This document shows, one piece after another, positions 61,048 to 64,000 of a DNA stretch of 64,000 nt. This stretch comes from Gemmata massiliana (GTDB taxonomy: Bacteria; Planctomycetota; Planctomycetia; Gemmatales; Gemmataceae): contig NZ_LR593886.1 of assembly GCF_901538265.1 (NCBI RefSeq), positions 2,542,001 to 2,606,000 on the forward strand. Direction: 5' to 3'. Position numbers and translations under genes: made by a program. Every line of letters begins with the position of its first letter. The first letter of the stretch is position 1. The notes under the pieces were generated by a model, which was not told where the DNA came from, did no database searches, and saw only the letters and a list, made by a program, of their open reading frames with translations.

Positions 61048-61524
61048 TTACAAGACGTCCCAACACATGAGATTCAGGTCATCGACGCTACGCGCACCGA
61101 TTCCCTCATAAAAACGTCGCCCCAGGGCATTGTGCCGGTAGACGGTCCATACCATTTGTTTCGCGCCGCCGGCCCGTGCGACCTTGCGAGCCTCCTTCAT
61201 TAAGGCGGCCCCGATTCCCCTTCCTCGTTCGACAGCCGTCACATACAGGTCGACTACGAACAGCAGCCGGCACGCCTGGTCCGTATCGTAGCCGGGGTGG
61301 TGGAGCAGGAATCCGACCACTTCGCTCGAGCACTCGGCCACGAGCCCTCGAAATGCCGGGTCGGGACCGAACCCATCACGCGCGAGCGCTTCGGTGCCGA
61401 GCCGGAACGCGGACGTGTCGCCGAGTTCGCTCAGGTACGCCGCGAACTCTTCGGTGAGCGCGGCTATCGCGGGCACCTCCTCGCACCGGGCTTCTCGGAT
61501 GTGCCACTCCGGTAACGCCGACAT
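61048..61524 (-). CDS. GNAT-family N-acetyltransferase
   Basis: The 158-residue protein has the GNAT fold: an N-terminal strand (WHIREARCEEVPAIAALTEE), the acetyl-CoA motif ERGRGIGAALMKEARKVA, and motif B (NALGRRFYEGIGAR). It transfers an acetyl group to an unknown amine. The ATG at 61524 has AAGGGAT upstream; the frame upstream to 61581 is less likely coding. A second GNAT gene lies upstream on the same strand, but the two proteins are not close copies. Confidence 0.92.
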   Translation of the reverse strand: MSALPEWHIREARCEEVPAIAALTEEFAAYLSELGDTSAFRLGTEALARDGFGPDPAFRGLVAECSSEVVGFLLHHPGYDTDQACRLLFVVDLYVTAVERGRGIGAALMKEARKVARAGGAKQMVWTVYRHNALGRRFYEGIGARSVDDLNLMCWDVL

Positions 61525-61647
61525 TTCGATCCCTTCAAAGCACGAAACTACCGAACGAAAATGCGACTGACCCAACGGCAAAACTCGAGGTTGGAGCCCT
61601 GCGTGCGGTTGGTCGGCTATGTGATTTCGTCGACCGTACCAATTTGC

Positions 61648-62121
61648 TTAGACCGCGTGCACCGGCGCTGCGAGAACCTGTGTCAGGAAGGTGCGCCCGC
61701 TCTCGGCGTAGCCCGCGCGGGCATACAGTGACCGCGCGGGGTGATCTGCCCCGCCCGTCTCCACGCACAGTGCGCGTGCTCCCCGTGCGAGCGCCCCGGC
61801 CCGTGCGACTGCGAGCAGCGCAGCTCCCGCGCCCTGTCTGCGTGCGGCCGGGCAGACGAACAGATCGTCGATAAACCCTCTTGGGCCGCCGTACTCCATA
61901 CTAAAGGCCAGAGTGAGGACGACGTGACCGATCAGCCTGCCGCTCACTTCGGCCACCCAAACGGCTCCGAATTCTGGCGTGCCAAATAACGTCGTGAACG
62001 TTCGCGTGGCGGCAACTAGCGGAAGCACGAAGCCCGACTCCGCATAGAAGTCTGTCATGAGCGCAACGAGGGCCGGCACATCTGCCGTGGTTGCGGGCCG
62101 TATCACAAAGTTCGTTGTCAT
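61648..62121 (-). CDS. GNAT-family N-acetyltransferase
   Basis: The 157-residue protein has the GNAT pattern: FVIRPATTADVPALVALMTD, the acetyl-CoA loop ARRQGAGAALLAVARAGALA, and HPARSLYARAGYAESGRTFL. The substrate is unknown. The start at 62121 lacks a strong ribosome site. It may be transcribed with the next GNAT gene (124-base gap). Confidence 0.9.
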   Translation of the reverse strand: MTTNFVIRPATTADVPALVALMTDFYAESGFVLPLVAATRTFTTLFGTPEFGAVWVAEVSGRLIGHVVLTLAFSMEYGGPRGFIDDLFVCPAARRQGAGAALLAVARAGALARGARALCVETGGADHPARSLYARAGYAESGRTFLTQVLAAPVHAV

Positions 62122-62233
62122 GCCAAGAAAGTGCCCTGGTCAACTAACGTTGGAATTCGCCCACGGCTCTCACCGGGGGCGAGGCGGGATTTCATCTGAT
62201 CAGCTCGGCCGCCTACCAAGTGCGTGCAGGAAA

Positions 62234-62983
62234 TCAATTTTCTGCAGCAGCGCGAAAAACTCGGACATCGTCCCACATTTCGATCACGCCGGAAACCAAA
62301 ATGTCCTCGGCCGCGCGTTCACAGAAAACGGGATCGAGTGGCCCCCCGCCCGCGCTCGTGAGCAAATAAGGGGTGCCGTCGCGCGCGACCAGTAGCGGTG
62401 GTACCCCTCCCTTGAGACACAATACCGCGCACCCCTTGTGGGTCCGCCCGCCGCCCGGTTTCATGGCTCCGAGGTAGCACTTGGAATCCACGATCTCACC
62501 GCGCGTCGTGGCCGAGCCCAGGGCTTTCGCGGGCTTTCGCCGGAGGCTCGCTTGCTCCGCTTCGGGCAATTCCACGGGGCACAAGCCGTCGGTACCGTCG
62601 GCGAGTTCGAGCATGAGCACCCCCTCGCGCGAGAGGAGCGTGCCGACCACTCGCACCGGGCGCCCGTCGTGCGGCTCGACGCGATCTTTTGCCCCGAACT
62701 TACCTTCACTCACGAGCAGGACCGTTCGGGGCGCTCCGCCCGCCGCATCGGGCACGCGGATCATCGCGTATGGTTCGGCGTACACGACGCCAGTGAAGCC
62801 CACTGGCCCGCCGCCCCACCCGCCGGAACCGGGCGCGCGCTGCCCCCAAGCGAGTCCCGCCCCGCCGATGACCGACGCGATAACGACCGCACATGCGATC
62901 GGGAAGAGGAAGCGAGCATAACGGCGCGGCATCGGGAACCACCCGATGAAGAACGGGTCGCGTTCGGGTTCAGTTCGTGACAC
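62234..62983 (-). CDS. Membrane-anchored protein with a Cys/His motif, paired with the Rieske protein
   Basis: The 249-residue protein starts at GTG 62983 with a strong GAGGAGG site. It has one membrane helix (RYARFLFPIACAVVIASVIG) and an outer part with two OB-like segments (VLLVSEGKFGAKDRVEPHDG and GRPVRVVGTLLSREGVLMLE), followed by a conserved-looking cluster: GEIVDSKCYLGAMKPGGG, then HKGCAVLCLKGGVPPLLV. The three cysteines and the histidine could bind a metal or heme. It starts 14 bases inside the end of the Rieske gene, so the two are coupled. Electron transfer or metal handling is an inference. Confidence 0.8.
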   Translation of the reverse strand: MSRTEPERDPFFIGWFPMPRRYARFLFPIACAVVIASVIGGAGLAWGQRAPGSGGWGGGPVGFTGVVYAEPYAMIRVPDAAGGAPRTVLLVSEGKFGAKDRVEPHDGRPVRVVGTLLSREGVLMLELADGTDGLCPVELPEAEQASLRRKPAKALGSATTRGEIVDSKCYLGAMKPGGGRTHKGCAVLCLKGGVPPLLVARDGTPYLLTSAGGGPLDPVFCERAAEDILVSGVIEMWDDVRVFRAAAEN

Positions 62984-64000
62984 GGTACTCCTCCTCGATC
63001 CTTGCGGGTTCGACGTGCGTTCCGGGCGGAAGTGGGTCCGGGTCGATCAGCACGCGCCTATCGCGCACCGCTACGCGATAAGTTGCGATCTTCTCCTGGA
63101 ACGGTGGGGGCGAGCACCCGTCATCGGGGCGGTACTCCCACCCGTGCCAGGGGCACGTGATGCACCCGTCCACGACCCTCCCCTCACCGAGTGGCCCGCG
63201 CTGGTGGGCGCACACGTTCGTCACCGCCGAGATCCCGCCCGCGTGCCGAAACACGGCCACGCGCTCGTGACCGGGGAGGCACACCACTTTGGCCCGGTCT
63301 TGGGGGATCTCGTCGACAGAGCCGGCGTCGACCCATCCGATCGGGAGCTGGACGCGATCCGTTTTTGGGAGGGGGCGCTCGTCGCACCGGCGCTCGTGCC
63401 GCCCGGTCGCGAGGTGCAACCCGGCGAGCGCGACGAACCCGGTGCCCACGACGACCGGATACACCAGACTCGATTCGCTCCGCAGGGCGCCGAAAAGCAC
63501 GTGGGCGACGAGCAGTGCGTAGGCGAGGTACACGGATAGGTGCAACCACTTCCACGCACTTCCGCCGAGGGTCTTCTGCCAGAAATCGTGACTCGTCGCC
63601 GCCATGACGAACAGGATCGCGAGCGCCCCGGCGCCGAGCCACTCAAAAGGAACCGGTCCCGGCACAGAGAAGAGGGACACGAGTGGGTTGCGCGCACCGA
63701 ATCCGTGGTAGTAGCTGGTGGTGACGATCGCGTGCGCCAGCCCGACGAGGAACGTCGCGACACCGAGATGTCGGCGGTTGTACACGAGCGGCAGGAATCG
63801 CTCATCGATTCGAGCGAGGGGGCCGAGCGCGAGTGCCACGTGCAGCATGACGAGCGCACACGTCCCGAGCGCGCGAGCGAGGAGCACCGGGAAGCTGATC
63901 GCGTTCTCGCCGGTCCAGGCCGCGCGGCCCACTGTAACAAAGACGGCCAGGTACAAGGTGATCCCAACTACTACGAACGCATCGTAGACCTTCTTGTTCC
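62970..64000 (-). CDS. Ferric-reductase-like membrane protein with C-terminal Rieske domain (cut by the right edge)
   Basis: The frame is open to the right edge; upstream residues (NKKVYDAFVVVGITLYLAVF) are part of another membrane helix, so the true start lies outside. The visible part has several membrane helices with histidines spaced as in heme b binding (MLHVALALG, LGVATFLVGLAHAIVTT, WKWLHLSVYLAYALLVAHVL) and a Rieske [2Fe-2S] domain with CAHQRGPLGEG and CPWHGWEY. It should move electrons between a heme-bearing membrane unit and a soluble or surface cluster. It lies directly upstream of the Cys/His protein gene and probably works with it. Confidence 0.9.
   Translation of the reverse strand, partial: NKKVYDAFVVVGITLYLAVFVTVGRAAWTGENAISFPVLLARALGTCALVMLHVALALGPLARIDERFLPLVYNRRHLGVATFLVGLAHAIVTTSYYHGFGARNPLVSLFSVPGPVPFEWLGAGALAILFVMAATSHDFWQKTLGGSAWKWLHLSVYLAYALLVAHVLFGALRSESSLVYPVVVGTGFVALAGLHLATGRHERRCDERPLPKTDRVQLPIGWVDAGSVDEIPQDRAKVVCLPGHERVAVFRHAGGISAVTNVCAHQRGPLGEGRVVDGCITCPWHGWEYRPDDGCSPPPFQEKIATYRVAVRDRRVLIDPDPLPPGTHVEPARIEEEYRVTN

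Overview
The window is GC-rich DNA (estimated by eye at about 65% G+C) from a planctomycete, most likely a Gemmata-like member of the Gemmataceae. The case rests on gene content: two secreted proteins with the planctomycete N-terminal LER/LMEDR motif, a kinase/STAND/formylglycine-enzyme-like fusion, ECF sigma factors, secreted LRR proteins and a 2,059-residue polytopic membrane protein. There is no rRNA gene or intact tRNA gene. No search was run, so family names come from motifs recognised by eye.

Layout. 1-7.5 kb: signalling genes (CheB/CheR fusion cut by the left edge, seven-PAS hybrid histidine kinase) and an isochorismatase-family hydrolase. 7.7-17.8 kb: a stress-type block (small helical protein, two short-chain dehydrogenases, aldo/keto reductase, zinc alcohol dehydrogenase, YflT-type protein, large-subunit catalase) with several broken genes (DUF892, a cupin, an EF-hand gene with an in-frame amber codon). 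18.1-25.6 kb: an integration site with an orphan 3' half of a proline tRNA, a tyrosine integrase, and convergent to it a 1,616-residue kinase/TIR-like/nSTAND/formylglycine-enzyme-like protein. 26.2-28.8 kb and 55.7-58.3 kb: two copies of a MarR plus tandem-esterase operon, in direct orientation 29.5 kb apart, nearly identical in their first 1.4 kb and diverged after it. 29.7-34.4 kb: an HtrA-like protease and a secreted repeat protein. 34.6-42.1 kb: a one-strand block of about 13 genes with ParB, an AAA ATPase, a VirD4-type coupling protein, a sigma-like factor and two excisionase-like proteins, which looks like a mobile element core. 42.1-46.8 kb: an LRR-Roc-COR (Roco) gene split at a run of nine C and joined at its 5' end to an ISAs1-family insertion sequence. 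46.8-54.5 kb: the giant membrane protein and a secreted LRR protein. 58.5-64 kb: an ECF sigma/zinc-finger pair, a lactonase-like propeller protein, two acetyltransferases, and a membrane protein next to a Rieske/heme-type membrane reductase cut by the right edge.

Two themes stand out. The central 40 kb behaves as an accessory region: integrase, tRNA remnant, conjugation-type genes, an IS, large NTPase/GTPase proteins with immune-receptor-like architecture, and a duplicated operon that could recombine. The window also holds many broken genes (at least nine), several differing from an open frame by one substitution or one frameshift, so some may be sequence errors and others real decay.
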